64,000 bases of DNA, from NCBI GenBank assembly GCA_020080175.1, contig JAGHQL010000109.1:1-64000 (forward strand). Reading direction: 5' to 3'. Source of the DNA: Glutinoglossum americanum (Eukaryota; Ascomycota; Geoglossomycetes; Geoglossales; Geoglossaceae). A program made the translations under genes and the position numbers. Numbering within the stretch: position 1 is the stretch's first letter; every line of letters starts with the position of its first letter. The notes under the pieces were generated by a model, which was not told the DNA's origin, did no database searches, and was given only the letters and a program-made list of their open reading frames with translations. This document shows, piece after piece, positions 20,752 through 32,751 of the stretch.

Positions 20752-22457
20752 ATGTACTGGTTCTTCCTGCTGATTATCTATGGCCTCTCCTCCACCGCCT
20801 ACGTCGGTTTCTCGGATGCCAATTTTCCCCCATCGCGGATTTTTAGACGACAGAATCTTTCGTGCGATGCTTGTAATATTGGAGATGGGGATTCGTGTAG
20901 AAACTGCGGAGGTGCGTAAATACTTACCCAGTTGTTTTACTTCACGCCGTGGTTACGCCCAACTAGTTCTCTAGCCGCGTCTGACACCTGTGGCGGATGG
21001 TTGTAGGTGGCGAGGGTTTCTGTTGCGGCAACACATGTGTTGAGAGGAGTACGACATGTTGCCAATCAGATCCTGTCCCTGGATGGTGCCTAGGCTCCGC
21101 ATATCATTGTGTGCCTTGTCCTTCGGGCCAAACATGTTATGCAAAAGACATCTTTAAAGGAACGACAGAAGCCATAGGATTCTATTGTTGCTCGGGCGAT
21201 AGTTGTCCGTCCACCAATGTGTTGTCCGGATCTACATCGAATACAGAGGCTCCCTCCACAAAGGAACTGACGACACCTGAGAGCAATCCCCCTACAACTC
21301 CCCCATCCACCTTTGTAATAACAATCCCGCCGGCAACTAACCCTACGCAACCAACCAACCCTCTCGAGACACGCCCCCCCTTAATAGTCATCACACCCAC
21401 CCCCCAAACTCCCCCAACACCCATCGTCATAACACCCGCCTCAGGTTCTGCCTTTACCTACACCCCCAAACCACCACCACCACTCATAACCACAAGCCAC
21501 GCTCCAATTCCCCCGTGGGCCCAGGATGGCCTACGGGATTCCGCGTTAATAAGCTATTGCGCCACGCCCGTATTCTCCGGTCTCATCGACGCGAGCGGCA
21601 CCATAACAGTCTGTCCAATAGTAGGCTGCAATGGCGACAAGCCGGATTGTTGTCCTATAATCACAACCAATGGTACTGCAACAGCAACAGCAACAGCAAC
21701 GATACCAGTAACAGGAACCAACGGTACTACAACGGTAACAGTAACAGGAACCAACAGTACAACAACGATAACAGTAACAGGAACCAACGGTACAACAACG
21801 ATAACAGTAACAAGAACCAATGGGACAGTAACAAACACAGCAACAAAAACAAAAACAGCAACGGCAACCGTCACCAAATCGGTAACCCCCCCTATCCCTA
21901 TCCCTTCAACCACGACCGTTACTCGACCTGTGGCTCCCCCCCCGCCTCAAATAGTCCAACAGTTCTATTTCCTCGGCGGCTCGGACCCGCCAGAGCTCCC
22001 ACGCTGCCCCGGGGACTACATAAAGATATCCAATGTCTGCTGTCCCTCGTAAGCGCCCCCCCCCCCTTTTCCAAAAGTGAAAAACCCCACTAACGCTCAT
22101 CCCCCCTTTCCTAGCGGCTACCAGCTCTGGGACACCCTCCTCGGCGGCCAAACCCCCTGCTACTCTACCCTCTCCACCCCCATCACGCCCCCTCCCCGCT
22201 ACAACATCCCCACCGTCACGCTCTCCGGAGAGCCCGTAACCTCCACCATCGTCAATGTCGTTTACGCTATGCACTATCCCGTTAGGAACTCGGGCCTGAA
22301 GACGTCGGCGAAGGCAGGCATTGGTGTGGGCTCGGCCATCGCGGCCATCGCAGCGAGCGCGTTACTGGCGTGGTGGTTGTGGAGGCGCCGTAGGAAGAGG
22401 GAAGAGGATGGCTGGAGGACTTATGGGGGTGGTGAGAGTTCAGGTCCCGGGCCTTGA
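20752..22457 (+). CDS. cysteine-rich, mucin-like single-pass membrane protein, unknown function
   Basis: Three exons, 20752-20911, 21007-22048 and 22115-22457, give 514 aa. The start MYWFFLLIIYGLSSTAYVG is a signal peptide. A cysteine-rich N-terminal module follows (CDACNIGDGDSC, GFCCGNTC, CCQSDPVPGWC, CVPCPSGQTC, FYCCSGDSC), then a Pro/Thr-rich stalk, a second short Cys segment (CPIVGCNGDKPDCC), Thr/Asn-rich tandem repeats with many N-x-T sites, a third Cys segment (CPGDYIKISNVCC), and near residue 480 one membrane helix (IAAIAASALLAWWLW) capped by RRRRKREED. The topology is that of a heavily glycosylated cell-wall or plasma-membrane sensor or adhesin, with a short basic tail inside the cell. 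I do not know the family. Both intron junctions close the frame and rebuild Cys-rich segments. Confidence 0.75.
21714..21845 (+). repeat. 33-bp tandem repeat (four units) in the mucin-like gene
   Basis: Four adjacent 33-base units encode variants of GTNGTTTVTVT; the fourth has drifted most. Each unit supplies one N-x-T glycosylation sequon. The repeat is flanked by (ACAGCA)-like dinucleotide-codon stretches, so the whole 21670-21870 block is prone to length change. Confidence 0.9.
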
Positions 22458-23894
22458 AGGGAAGGGAGAGGGCCAGGTGGTGTTTATTACTGAGAACTAA
22501 TGGAATTTATATCTATACCCCTCTGGTTTTTTTCCTTCAAGGGAGTTTTCCTATATTTTCTCCGCCTCGGCCTTTCTACAAGTCGTTGGTTAGTTAATAG
22601 GCGGCGCTATTAGTGGCGTTGTGAGTTCTAGGGAAGAGAGAGGATATCGGGATGAAGAGAGAAGCCAACCTAGCCTATAACTGGAAAACGTTGTTCTATC
22701 TTGGAATGTGCGTGGCTATAGCTGAGCTTATGGGCGTCAACGCGGTGAGCAGCCCTTCTGGGTCCCAAGAAGCATACCGATTACCCCGATTTAGCAACTC
22801 GATAAGGAAGTATAGCTTAAATTGTCTCCCATAAGCTGCTATTCCTCCAATACCTCTAGCTCACCTCCTCAGCCCCGTGTAGAGACGAATGGATTGGATT
22901 GAAACCATTGGCTAATTACAATGGTGTCAACAGTGGTAGAACAAGAAGAGGACCCTGCCTTGGAGGCAGATCCAGGGCTTTGTTTACTTTGGCGCGTGAG
23001 GCCTCAAGCGGCATAGGAAACGAACTGCAGCTGCCTTCGGCACACGCAACACCCCAACCCTGCTTTAAGTGAGCAGCAGTGCCTTTCACACCGGAAAACA
23101 CGACTCAGGACGACCCTCAATAATTTCGAATCCTCGGCATGGAGCAGGGCCGGAATCGCTGCTGGGCGATTTGAGGCGTCGAGTTAGGGCCCCGAGAGTG
23201 AGAATGAACGGAGAGGCATCGGTCCGAGAAATCTCGATGAGGATGTCGATATCTCGAGTTGCTTTACTGGCTCATGACGTAACCTGTCTGAATAGGCTTG
23301 ATGGAATAACTTGGTTGATTCGTCTTTTGTGGTATATGAAGGGGCATGGAGGTTCTCCTGCAAAAAAACCTGGAGCTCGTAGAAGCAGTCGCCGGATTTT
23401 AGGTCGGTTGGGATCCGTTAATGGTACTGGAGTTGTCTGAATTTAAAAAAAAAAAGAAAAAGAAAAGGGTGTTGGTGATCACTCAGCTCACCCGGCTAAA
23501 GCGGCGTTGTCTGGCGGTATTAAAACTTATCTAAGCGATAGAGTTGATTGGGCTAGACTCGGACGGCATAGATTAATTATCACCGAATCCCGCGGTATTT
23601 GCCGCTAAGCCTCAAGTGCATAAAACTAAACTGGGTTTGGTGCAATCGCCTGCAATGCTGCCACGGAGCAGCGAGCAGCACAGCAACACTCCGCGCGCTG
23701 CCCCACAGTTCTCCGCCTTGCATCTGTGTCCAAGATTGCAGTTTCCTCTGCTCCCTGCTCCAGGAACACGAGTCCCTGAAATGAACGTCTTTGTTCATGC
23801 CGCTGTCCCCACCACGAGTACTGATCTGCCTGTGATTCGTAATGGTCGTGGTTGAGATGCTGGAGACGGGAGAGCTGGTCCCAGTACGAGGCTA
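22458..23894. other. intergenic region, no gene recognised
   Basis: About 1.4 kb between the mucin-like gene and the HET gene. A short open frame at 22652-22834 begins with a hydrophobic segment but has no other support. An A-rich run lies near 23443-23467. I see no RNA gene or repeat. Confidence 0.4.
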
Positions 23895-26150
23895 ATGCGT
23901 GCTATCCCCAGCTATCTTCGGGTAACTGGAAGAGGGAATGTCGAAACCCTGGCTGACGAAACTCAGCTCCTACCCGCCAAACAGCTCTGCTCGACCTGTG
24001 AAGTTGGTCTCGCAGGAGTCAAGGCCGACAGCTTCTACTTCGAAGAATTTGCCATCGGAACGCTTCCCGAAATCCGTCTTCGCAGCGAACACTGTCCCTT
24101 CTGCAGGCTCATCTGTTCCGCTATCTGCGACGGCCCGCGAATTTCCGAGGACGGGCTCCCAGAGGGCATTATCACGGTTGAGAACTACTACGGACAGCGT
24201 GGATTTGTTGCGACAGGGACGAAGCTGGGGACGCTTGTAGCGCGTGTGGGCGCAAATGGGGAGGGCATTGTCGATAAGGAGAAGCGTGGGAGAATTGTGA
24301 CAAGAGCGGAGATCGACCCCATGTTGATCCGCAAGTGGGTGAGAGCCTGTGAAGAACACCACGACAAGGATTGCCAGCCGAAACCGCGAACGATGAGCGA
24401 GCGAGGAGGAGTGTCGAGCTTCTCGACGACATGCGGGAACCTCCGATTCATTGACGTGCATGACCAATGCATTGTGGATGCGCCAGCACACTACAGGTAC
24501 CTAGCGCTCAGCTATGTATGGGGCCTTGTTCCTACCGTGCGCCTCCGAAAGGACAACATATCGCAGCTCATGAAGCCCTCCGGCCTAGCCACTATCCACG
24601 GAAACATTCCGCTTACAATTAGGGACGCTATGGAGTTGGTGTCGATGTTGGGAGAGCGGTATCTGTGGGTTGATAGTCTCTGTTTGATCGAGGATGACGA
24701 AGACGATATGCGCAAGGGCATTCAGACCATGGATCTGGTGTACGAGGGGTCATATCTTACTATCGTAGCTGCTTCTGGTGCACACGCGAATGCGGGGCTG
24801 CCTGGTGTGCAGCGGGGGTCTCGGATCGCGGGGCAATGCGTGGAGGAGGTGAAGCCGGGGGTCAAGATGGTGGTGTTGCGGGAGCTGGACGATTACTTAC
24901 TCACATCAAAGTATTCCACCCGGGGATGGACGTAAGTCGACCCACGTTATTATGATGCCTTTTTGTCTTTCTCTCCGTCTCTCCTCCACTATTCAAACAC
25001 CATCACTAAGACCCATATCCTCATCTCCACCAGATTCCAGGAACTTATCCTTTCGCATCGAAGTCTCATCTTTGTCAACGATCAAATCTATTTCCGATGC
25101 CACCAGTGCACCTGGAGCGAGCAGAGTTCCGATGACGAGTTCCCGACAGTCTGGAACAAATCAACCGGGAGCTTACTGACCTTTGTGTTCGACTCCGATT
25201 TCTCTCCCGCCCATGCATATCAAGTGTTTATCCTCTACTACTCCTCGCGTCAACTCACCAAGGACAGCGATGCCATCGATGCCGTATCTGCCCTTCTAAA
25301 ACCCCTGGCCATCCGCATGAAGTCTCGCCTCCTTGAAGGTCTTCCCACCTCCTCCTTCGATATGAGCATCCTCTTTTCTCCCCGCCGAGGCAGCCTACGC
25401 CGTCGAAGCGGGTTTCCAAGTTACTCTTGGGCAGGCTGGCAGGGACAGGTGGCATGGCATATGGCACATTATGAGTGGCCAGAAGATGAGGATATCCCAC
25501 TTTACGAGCCGCGAGGCCAGCAGCTGGATATTCGGGATTGGCTTAATCAGAAGACGTGGATTGTTTGGTATGAGACGAGCGGTACAGTGGGGATGAAGCC
25601 AGTTTGGGACTTGAGCATGCAAGAGAGCTTTGGCGGGTTTGCACCGATGGATATCTGCTATCGAGAAAGGCGTCATGAACACCCCAACGGCCGGCCGACC
25701 GTGCCGACAATCGATATCTCAGGAAAGCGACATCGCGAATATCCCATCCTGCAATTCTGGACCACCATGGTCTACCTTTCCATCTCAGCCGAAAACGCCC
25801 TCCACCACGAACCAGCCGATTTGCAACAAGTCAAAATCCTCGCCCGAGACGATGCGTTTTGCGGCTCCATGCTCATAGACGACGGCTCCTTGCTCACCGA
25901 CGTCAGCAAGCCGCTCAGGTTTCTCGTGCTTTCCGAGAGCCGATACAGCATGGCAAACTCCTGGATTCCCGATCGCGGGGGCAGAGATCCCGGCCTCGAG
26001 GACCCGACGGCATGCGATCTCTACTGGGTCATGCTCGTGGATTTGCGCGATGGCTTGTACGAGCGAAGGGGGTTGGGGCAGATTTATCAGAGTGCGGTCG
26101 AGCGGTCGTATTCCCCGGGCCCTGTTTGGGAGGAAATTGCTCTGGGGTGA
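23895..26150 (+). CDS. HET-domain protein (heterokaryon incompatibility family)
   Basis: Two exons, 23895-24931 and 25034-26150, give 717 aa; the 102-nt intron removes a stop and joins TRGWT to FQELILSHRSLIF, the usual continuation after a HET domain. The N-terminal part has a Cys pair (LCSTCEVGL) and HCPFCRLI. The HET domain spans about residues 185-345, with RFIDVHDQCIV, YRYLALSYVWG, IPLTIRDAMELVSMLGERYLW, VDSLCLIEDDEDD and LTIVAASGAHANAGLPG. The C-terminal half includes SYSWAGWQG, common in this subfamily. HET proteins act in allorecognition and programmed cell death after fusion of unlike hyphae; which locus this would be cannot be told from sequence. The ATG at 23895 is the first in frame. 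A decayed paralogue lies about 4 kb to the left. Confidence 0.9.
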
Positions 26151-26753
26151 GATTCAGACCATGCTTGAAGAGGGTTGTTGGGGTTGGTGGCTCGCTCGGA
26201 TTCGTCGTAACGGCTCGGACACAGGTTGCCTGTGTTGATATCGGTGTTAGTTTTGCTGGAAGGGAACGAGACGCCGGCCATAAGTTTTAGCACTCCTGGC
26301 TGAGCGAGCCTAAAATTCAATAATGAAAGAACTCATATATAATTGGTCTTGCAGATTCAATATTTTAAAGCTAACTGTAATATAAATCCTTGTCTTATTT
26401 ACAAACCTTATCCTCAATTGATAAAAAAACCTATGTGATAGAAAGCCTTGGCTTAAATTCCAGCTTTTGTAGTTACATTCAGGCTACAATGTTTTACAAG
26501 TATAGCCTTTAGGTTCTTGGATATGCCAAAGCTGACATTTTTGACAGGCCTTGATTATACAAAGGGAGCACACCTGAGTATCCTGCTATTTTCATGGGAT
26601 CCTACGCTTAAGTAGGCCCTCCACACGTAATTCAAGTCGCCCCTTGGGTATAGCCCGACTAGACGTACGGTAAAACCCCTATAGCGAGGTCCGCTACCCT
26701 TCGACGTGAATGTTGTGGCGGGTTGCCATCCTTTCTTCCCGTGATCTGGCGCT
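26151..26753. other. convergent intergenic region with A/T-rich core
   Basis: Between the 3' ends of the HET gene (+) and YSH1 (-). The stretch from about 26300 to 26560 is visibly richer in A/T and TpA steps than its surroundings. No coding sequence or terminal repeat was found. Confidence 0.5.
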
Positions 26754-29700
26754 TCAACCTATAACTCCCTTCCGTTGAGTCCACAATGGAGCTACAGTCT
26801 CTACTGCCCTCTCTACCACTACCCGAACCCTGTCCCTCAACAAAGAATACGAGCATTCAACCTCTAGGGTCTCGAGCCACACCTTTGCGATGTGTTTGTC
26901 TACGCAAATCTCTACCCCAGGCACGGGAATACCGAGCCGGTGTAAGCGAACAAGCTCCTGTGCTTCTAGATCAGCCAAGTCTTCATCCTCGCTGGGGAGT
27001 TGTGAAGCCATTGTGGTATCTATATCCCCTGCTGTTGCTAGCGCTGCTTTTGTTTCTTGCCTCTGAATTTTAGGACGTTCGATGGGCGTGATGGAGTGCC
27101 CAAACTGGGATTCAAGAAACATGAGCACCCGTTCTAGGCGCTCCGTGATGGAGACGTTTGCGTGCGGATTTGTTTTCGGGGAATCGTCGTCATGTGCATG
27201 ATGATTCTTGCTGGAGGAGTCTGGGGTCGAGGGAGGTATATGTTAGAGACTTGTGAAAGTGAGGTAAATTGGTTCACTTACATTTGACTGCTGCAGGACT
27301 GCTCTCAACGGTAAAGAGAACGGCCATTACGGCGTCAGCGATACCATCATTTAGCATGTTTCCCTCCCATTCCAGCTCCACATCGCCGTTAACATGGCAC
27401 CTCACAAAAACGCATCCCATAACTAGTAAAGCTACACAGGTCCGGTCTACCTCGTCGTCGACCATTTCCTGATCACTAGAGGCCCCTGTACCCTTCACGC
27501 TCGCACCATTTGCTTTAGATTCGCCATTTTGCTTCAGCCCTTCATAAATCACCTCAACACTGCCGAACATGCCCTCTAGAGCCCATTTGACAAGCCCAAT
27601 CCCGGCAGCGCTTAAGGATAACTGCTGCTTGCAAGTGATCGTCGTAGTTGTCAAACCAGCATATTCTCTCAGATCTTCGGGGGCCATCAAGGACATCTTA
27701 AAGTCGTTTTGTACTAGGACCCCTGTGATAAGCTGCGCGTTGTCTTCTGCGCTGAAGACGTTGCTGGGCGGGGGTAGCTGAGCAAGCTTGCCGACCACCT
27801 TTGCCGTTTTATCGGCTTTGAACGGAATCTTCAACTCTTCACAATTCTTAGGGCTGAAGACCTTAGTTTTTTCTCTTTTATCAACATTAAGACTTAGCAG
27901 TTTCGATTTTAATCTCATCATGTTATGCTGCTCGCCGTGGACGAGAATCTGTGATCAAATATGTTAGTTCATAGATCGCTGGTAGAGGCAGAGAAACTCA
28001 CGACTACAGGAGAAGCGACTTCTTCGATGAATTCACGGTTCTCCTGGCCATCTACATGCGCGGCAAAACTGAACTCCTGGACTGTGCATCTCCTCGGTAT
28101 CATAGTCTTTTCAGCTTCTCCACCTGCTACAGGGCCACGGCCTCTCCCTCCGGCCCCGCTCCCTCGAGTCATGATGGCTGGAATTGAGTCTGGCTCATTC
28201 ATAATCTGTTTTGCCATTGTCCCTTCTACGGAATAACCCGTGACAATAACGCCATTTCTTGGATCTGGAGCCCATCTCTCCAGCAGCTCTCGGGAGACAC
28301 CATTTTGGAGCATACCAGGGCTGGCAAGCATAACGCAGCCTCCCACATCATCGAAGCGGTCAAGATTTTTCAGACTCCTGATAAACTTGAAGTCCCAAGG
28401 ACCTCCCTTTCCAACATTACCCGCCAGCTCCGCTTCTGCCATTCGCTCCCTGAAGAGTCTTTTAATGTTGTCGTTCATGGCTCCCACGTACGTCTGGTAA
28501 ACCACCATACACTTCCTGGCAAGGTTTGATGCGTAGTATATTGGAACTTTTTGGAACTCAGGATGCCGAGTCCAATACTCGTCAAGGATTAGTAGCAACT
28601 CTTGGGCTCTTCCAAGAGCGAACACGGGCATCAATACTCTACCGCCACGATGTAGGATGCCGGTAATAGATTTCATTAGCGCTGCTTCTCGTTCTAGTCT
28701 CGGAATATGTGACGCAATTCCATAAGTACTTTCCGTGATCAGTACATCGATCTTGACGCCTTTTGGAACTTCGGCAGATATAAGATGTCGATCATCTTCC
28801 CTTGAATAATCACCAGTGAAAAGGATCTTAAGCCCCGCAATCTCAATAAGAAACATTGCCGCCCCCAGAACATGGCCAGCAGGATATGGGGTGATCCGAA
28901 TTGAGGATATTGTGTGCGTGGTATGGTAGTCGATCGCTTCAATTTGAGAAAAGGTAGACAAATGGTCAGCTTCGGTATACAGGGGGGCTTGCTGGTTGGT
29001 GCTGGAAGTGTTGCTAATGAAATATTTAGTAAGAGAACTGGCTAAAGCGAACGATAGTTCCTTACCCAACCCGAACGCTGTCTTGTATCAACCATTTATA
29101 GATAGCTTTTGTAGGATGCGTCATGAAAACCCGACCTTGAAAGTTGGTCTTTGCCATGACATAAGGAAGTGATGCAGCATGGTCAACGTGGAAACTATAA
29201 GAGAGGGCGGTCAGTAACATCCACTACATTATGGGCAGCATGCATAGTGACAAGGCCAATTCGGGTACCGCTGCACAAAGAGACATCATAGTCTGGGTAG
29301 AGGCAGCTTAGGGTTGGTGGAGAATTTATATTGTTCTTTCAGTACAGCAAGAAGTCATAGAATTAGATCATGAGGCGAAGTTGGATGGTGTCTCTTGCGG
29401 GGCAGAACATCTCACCCTAGCTCTCATTTGGATATGTATCCTCTATGAATAAGGGCTAGGAAAACGGGGGCGGCGATTCAGAAAGACTTTTCCTCCACGC
29501 GTAACGAGACTACCAAGGAGAGGTAGATTATCTATAGATATCGAGCGTAGCTTCTAAAAGGTCTACTTACTGGCTTATCAGAAGTACGTCGACCGTACTG
29601 AGATCGAAGTCATCATAGAAAGGAAGAGCCGCGAGGCCGTCGTATGCAGGGTGCATGCCGGCGTCGAGCTGAAGTATAATCAGTCTACCACGAACAACGC

Positions 29701-29881
29701 ACATCGGTCTACGGTACCGGCTGATACATACCATGACTGTTTTGCCTTTGTATTGGAGAATATGGCATGAGCGTCCAACTTCATTACCACCTCCGAGACA
29801 AAGGAACATTAGTTCTTCCGCAGGATCTACGGGATCTTCTGTAGCAGGCGATATCGCCGAGAGCTTTCGTTTTGCAGCCAT
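26754..29881 (-). CDS. YSH1: mRNA cleavage endoribonuclease Ysh1 (CPSF73)
   Basis: Six exons, 29881-29732, 29668-29571, 29194-29066, 29013-28002, 27948-27282 and 27220-26754, give 840 aa. The metallo-beta-lactamase core begins [15 protein letters not shown] and [11 protein letters not shown]; the zinc motif HFHVDH falls at residues 83-88 across an exon junction; then [20 protein letters not shown], the beta-CASP region, [11 protein letters not shown] and the [14 protein letters not shown] segment. The C-terminal domain ([15 protein letters not shown] onward) matches the family. Ysh1 is the nuclease that cuts pre-mRNA 3' ends in the cleavage and polyadenylation factor. The start MAAKRKLSA fits fungal Ysh1. 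It lies back to back with TAF4, with 242 bases between start codons. Confidence 0.96.
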
Positions 29882-30123
29882 TTTGGGACTGAAAGTGAAT
29901 TCTAGTGAGATAGTAGTAGAGCAGGGGCGAGTTAGCTCTAACGGATCTTTGAGCCGCGCGCCCAATGCTCAATTAGTTTAGTGGTTTCTTATGTGTGGTA
30001 AAGTGGCGCAGTAGCACGTGACTCTGGCGAATTTGAGCAACTCCTTCTTGATCGGTTTACTTCATAGAAACTGTCAACCTTCGAAGGATCTCATTGAGGG
30101 TCCCGTACGGGACTAGATTCATC
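29882..30123. promoter_or_regulatory. shared divergent promoter region of YSH1 and TAF4
   Basis: Only 242 bases separate the two divergent start codons, so the two genes must share promoter space. I see no clear TATA box or other motif by eye. Confidence 0.6.
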
Positions 30124-31920
30124 ATGGCGCATCTCGCTGCAAGATCGATATCACCTCCACACTCTTCACCATCGCCCTCAGCAAATCCTCCCGTCGGATT
30201 TCCTCCAGCTAAACGCCAACGACTGTCACCAAACCCATCCTCTCCATATGGACTGAGTCCTAACTCACCAAACTACTTCCCTTCAAATATTTCCTTGCCA
30301 GGAAGTGGCGCAGTTATTAACGGGGCAACGGCCATGTCACAGCCACAGCCAGCAGGAGCTATGGGCCCTCCATCTAAACCTATTGAAAAGGCTACAGATA
30401 CCGCCGAACTAGCAGATGTCCTAGCGTCATCTGGCATCGATTTGAAGGACGAAGAAACTTTCCTCACATCCTCCTATAACACTGCTAATCGACAACTGAA
30501 CAACGTTTCCTTCGTGGCGAATAGTGTATCGTTCAACTCTGCGAACTCGAGCCAATCAACCCCTGGGACACTATCAGCAAGCAACAGCTTCAATAACAAT
30601 ACATCGTTTGGTTCCATAGGGGAAAGTGTATTAGCCATAACCAGCGCTCTTAGCGGGCCACCTGCACCTTACAACTCGGCGGAGGAAATACTAAAGCAGG
30701 AGCAAAAGAAAGCAAACCGGCGTCAGATCGAGTCCAAGGCCTTTCACCTCAATGACCCTTTCCTGAGCGGAGGACCCCTCAAGAATAGAGTAGCTAGGAG
30801 GACATACGAGAATGGCTCGCGGTTGCCGCCTGAAGATGCGCACCATCAACCGCAACGTCACGCCAGTACTACCATCACAGGACTGGACGGCTCAAAGGTT
30901 GTAGCCTACACGGGCACTATGGTTTCTGCCGACTCGACACTATCTGATATTCTGGCACTATTGTCACTGGCCGCTGGGGAACGTATTCGAGGCCTGGTAG
31001 AGGATGCGGCTGCACTGGCCAAGGGGAGACAGACGGGTTCGCATGGTTTGGTCCCTCCAGAGTGGTCGGACATTGCTATTGGGCTAGGTGCGGAAGCAGC
31101 TATACCTACCTCTGCAGCAAACGTCAGAGGCGGCTGGGAGAGCGCGGTGAGCCCGCGAACAAACCCCCTTAAACGTATGTGTTCAAACGAGGACTTCACA
31201 ATGCAAATGCAATTCCCAGTGTGTTTTGGCTTACCTCACTTAGGCTCGTTTTCGTCGTCGAATAAGCTACCAAGTCTCGTGCCAGGAGCGACGGTACTTA
31301 ATACCATTAGCTTTCCGAATGAGGTTGCGAAGTCTCTCAGGTCGCTTGCACAAAAGGAGCGGGATGCTGAAGAATCTTGGCTAAGCCGCCGATCTTCTAA
31401 ACTCCAAAAGTTATCGAACCCTGCTGAAAGCGGCAACACGGGCTCAGCTGGACCTGGAACCCCTGCGCCAGGATCACCAGCTCCTGGCTTACTTGGAGAG
31501 CGAGCCCCTGATATTGAATCTGGCAGAAAGGCATCCGCTAAAGAGCAGCGAAAGCAGCAAGCTTCCAAGCTTGAAGAATTCAACCAGCACCGTTCGGCGA
31601 ACTCAACTGCTAACATGATGCTTGGAGGTGGTGGACTTTTTGGCAAAGGCAAAAAGAAACAGTATGCCTGGATGACATCAGGTGGCATTGGATCTTCCCC
31701 GGGCTCCCCTAGGCTGAATACTGCAATGGCGGGGTCATCTGGTCTCGAGGGAGGGAGCATTGCTGGCGGAACATTTAGTCCGGGTAAGAGAATTGGCGAA
31801 TGGAGGGAAGATCGCGAAAAGGGTACAGGCATTCAGCTTCGTGACTGGATTAACGCCCTCGAAACGGACGGCAGAGAGAAGAAGGCACTAGTTAAAGCTT
31901 ATGCCAGACTCAACCGATGA
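30124..31920 (+). CDS. TAF4: TFIID subunit TAF4
   Basis: The frame is open from ATG 30124 to TGA 31918-31920. Within it, 31175-31243 looks like a real 69-nt intron: GTATGT donor, CTTAC branch, TTAG acceptor. Splicing gives 575 aa and turns NPLKRMCSNEDF into NPLKRSFSSSNK, which suits the family better; retention would give 598 aa. The N terminus is Ser/Pro-rich and disordered. TDTAELADVLASSGIDLKDEE begins the conserved region; ADSTLSDILALLSLAAGERIRGLVEDAA carries the histone-fold-associated segment, followed by GLVPPEWSDIAIG. The C terminus (RDWINALETDGREKKALVKAY) is the family's conserved end. TAF4 pairs with TAF12 through a histone fold and supports TFIID at RNA polymerase II promoters. Confidence 0.9.
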   Translation: MAHLAARSISPPHSSPSPSANPPVGFPPAKRQRLSPNPSSPYGLSPNSPNYFPSNISLPGSGAVINGATAMSQPQPAGAMGPPSKPIEKATDTAELADVLASSGIDLKDEETFLTSSYNTANRQLNNVSFVANSVSFNSANSSQSTPGTLSASNSFNNNTSFGSIGESVLAITSALSGPPAPYNSAEEILKQEQKKANRRQIESKAFHLNDPFLSGGPLKNRVARRTYENGSRLPPEDAHHQPQRHASTTITGLDGSKVVAYTGTMVSADSTLSDILALLSLAAGERIRGLVEDAAALAKGRQTGSHGLVPPEWSDIAIGLGAEAAIPTSAANVRGGWESAVSPRTNPLKRMCSNEDFTMQMQFPVCFGLPHLGSFSSSNKLPSLVPGATVLNTISFPNEVAKSLRSLAQKERDAEESWLSRRSSKLQKLSNPAESGNTGSAGPGTPAPGSPAPGLLGERAPDIESGRKASAKEQRKQQASKLEEFNQHRSANSTANMMLGGGGLFGKGKKKQYAWMTSGGIGSSPGSPRLNTAMAGSSGLEGGSIAGGTFSPGKRIGEWREDREKGTGIQLRDWINALETDGREKKALVKAYARLNR

Positions 31921-32751
31921 ATGGGAACTGAATGGGAACCGTTTGTGCATCTACGATTTTCCCGCTGGCTCATCTCTTTCATGTATTATTCCCATCAATT
32001 TCTTCCTCCTCAGTTATGGCGGTTGGAGAGATAGTCCTCATGGGAAGGCGTTTTCGGAGTGACCTATTTTCCAGATCATACAGGATTCTAATCGTGGTTT
32101 AAAAAAAAAAGGTCGGCCAATGGGGTTCCCAAAAGAACTCAATAGCTTTCAGCATTCACTTGGTGTCTTAAACCTGCAGGAATCATAGTGCTGCCGGCTG
32201 TGGTTCGAGCCTGTTTGTAGCTTCAAAATTAATTTATTTGGCAACAGAGTGTCTCCTTTTCCATGTCATCCTTCTTCTGTTTTCTGCAAACCCTCAATGC
32301 TTACCATCAGTGCTGTGATGTGTGGGAGTTCTCTCCCCACCGCTTGTCAGAACCGAGGATCTTAGGACATTCCAGGCCGAAGAAGCTAAGCCAGTTTTAT
32401 CCCTAGCACCGGTTGTGGTATGTTCACCATTATCTAGCTCTACCGTATTCCTCTTTGCGGTCATATTAGGTCGATCTTGTATGGCTAGAGAGTGAGCTCC
32501 CTAGTGCAGGATGACGGGCTATCACATCTAACTTCACACCACGATTACTAAAATACAGTGTTCGGAATTGCTCACTGGGATTAACCGTCTACATAGACTA
32601 CTCGGTGCTTAACAGCCAACGTTTCTACAATTTGAGCAACAAAAACATCAGGGCAGCCTCCGACTGTCAAAGAACACAATAATCCCCAAGAGGGGCAGAA
32701 AACAATTAATGAATGAATAGCTGGCTGCTTATACGGATTGCGATATCACAG
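31921..32751. other. convergent intergenic region
   Basis: 830 bases between the 3' ends of TAF4 (+) and the BrlA-like gene (-), with an A10 run at 32102-32111. No gene or repeat recognised. Confidence 0.5.

Noticed and set aside
22652-22834. 60-codon frame with hydrophobic start
   Set aside because: Too short, no further support, no splice partner found.
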